Positions 63,765-64,000 of a DNA stretch of 64,000 bases are shown here, piece after piece. How positions within the stretch are numbered: position 1 is the first letter of the stretch; every line of letters begins with the position of its first letter. The notes below the pieces were generated by a model. It was not told where the DNA came from. It ran no database searches and was given only the letters and a program-made list of their open reading frames with translations. The DNA comes from Saprospiraceae bacterium. Lineage in GTDB: Bacteria; Bacteroidota; Bacteroidia; Chitinophagales; Saprospiraceae. Made by a program: the position numbers and the translations under genes. The stretch lies in contig JADJPZ010000004.1 of assembly GCA_016713025.1 (NCBI GenBank), positions 3,945,001 through 4,009,000 of the forward strand, read 5' to 3'.

Positions 63765-64000
63765 ATGTCCGGTTCAAGAATCTTTTTCGGATGGTGGGTG
63801 CTTGCGGCACTTTTTATTATCTACTCCATTACCAACGGAGTGATACTCAATACGTTACCCTTGTTTTATCCTGAATTGATCAGGGAATATGGCTGGACTC
63901 AAGATCAGGTAACACGGCCTGCACAGTTACTTTTCCTTTTGGTGGCCATTTTTTCACCTTTTGCAGGACTCTGGATGGACAAATTGCATATAAAAAGAAT
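63765..64000 (+). CDS. MFS transporter, N-terminal part, runs off window end
   Basis: Translation from the ATG at 63765 gives MSGSRIFFGWWVLAALFIIY, then YSELIREYGW-like text (YPELIREYGWTQDQV) and a second helix ending FAGLWMDKLHIKR, where the MFS loop 2-3 motif begins. This opening is typical of the oxalate/formate antiporter-like (monocarboxylate) MFS group. The gene is cut by the window edge after 78 codons. It shares an operator with the CpeT-like gene and thus probably belongs to the same catabolic regulon. Confidence 0.85.
   Translation, partial: MSGSRIFFGWWVLAALFIIYSITNGVILNTLPLFYPELIREYGWTQDQVTRPAQLLFLLVAIFSPFAGLWMDKLHIKR

Overview
The window is from a Bacteroidota chromosome, probably an uncultured Saprospiria-like lineage (the exact family is inference). 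Signs are the TAnnTTTG -7 boxes in front of many genes, a large TonB-dependent receptor with a carboxypeptidase-like N-terminal domain, BlaI/M56 sensor genes fused to TonB C-terminal domains, a type-IX-secretion-like C-terminal segment, and generally low GC. Tandem repeats, an IS, a matching MITE and several broken genes show a plastic genome. Some single-base breaks lie in homopolymers and could be sequencing errors.

Layout. 1-2.6 kb: 5' part of a dipeptidyl peptidase IV gene, a 180-bp direct repeat with REP-like hairpins, and a YoeB-type toxin/antitoxin pair. 2.6-8.5 kb: argB, an argE-like M20 deacylase and argH, then odhB and a prfC gene with an internal deletion. 8.7-10.9 kb: a lipoprotein gene split by a 1,298-bp IS. 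11-24 kb: gamma-glutamyltransferase, a REP-type Y1 transposase, amidohydrolase, MeaB, SelO, a PNGase-F-like secreted protein, an LpxD-like acyltransferase and an ABC exporter with a His-rich loop. 24-30.6 kb: a BlaI regulator, two tandem M56/TonB sensor genes and a TPR protein sharing the BlaI-type operator.

30.9-50.8 kb is a catabolic island: CoA-transferase, TonB receptor, two distinct aconitase/LeuCD-type pairs, an HMG-CoA-lyase-like enzyme, HpcH aldolase, HyuA/HyuB, REDY-like protein, methyltransferase, NTF2-like, VOC and DUF1838 proteins. A palindrome TAGTTAA-N5-TTAACTA lies at the receptor promoter (twice), at the divergent centre of the island (39.48 kb) and again at 63.7 kb in front of a CpeT-like gene and an MFS transporter. 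This suggests one regulon now split by the next island.

50.8-62.4 kb is an RNA-repair island: a WYL regulator; a divergent noncoding region with a 21-bp closing stem and circularly permuted tRNA-like modules; a slipin; an AT-rich insert with HNH-like, HEPN-like and antitoxin-like genes; then a T4 Rnl1-type RNA ligase, Hen1 2'-O-methyltransferase, a free-standing Pnkp-type ligase and a T4-Pnkp-type kinase/phosphatase. The noncoding RNA promoter and the ligase-operon promoter carry the same palindrome (TACGCA-N7-TGCG[T/C]A) at identical spacing from the -7 box, so the WYL protein probably controls both. The tRNA-like RNA looks like a tRNA cut in the anticodon loop with its acceptor ends joined, i.e. 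a plausible mimic of a damaged tRNA. This is the best candidate for an undescribed system in the window.
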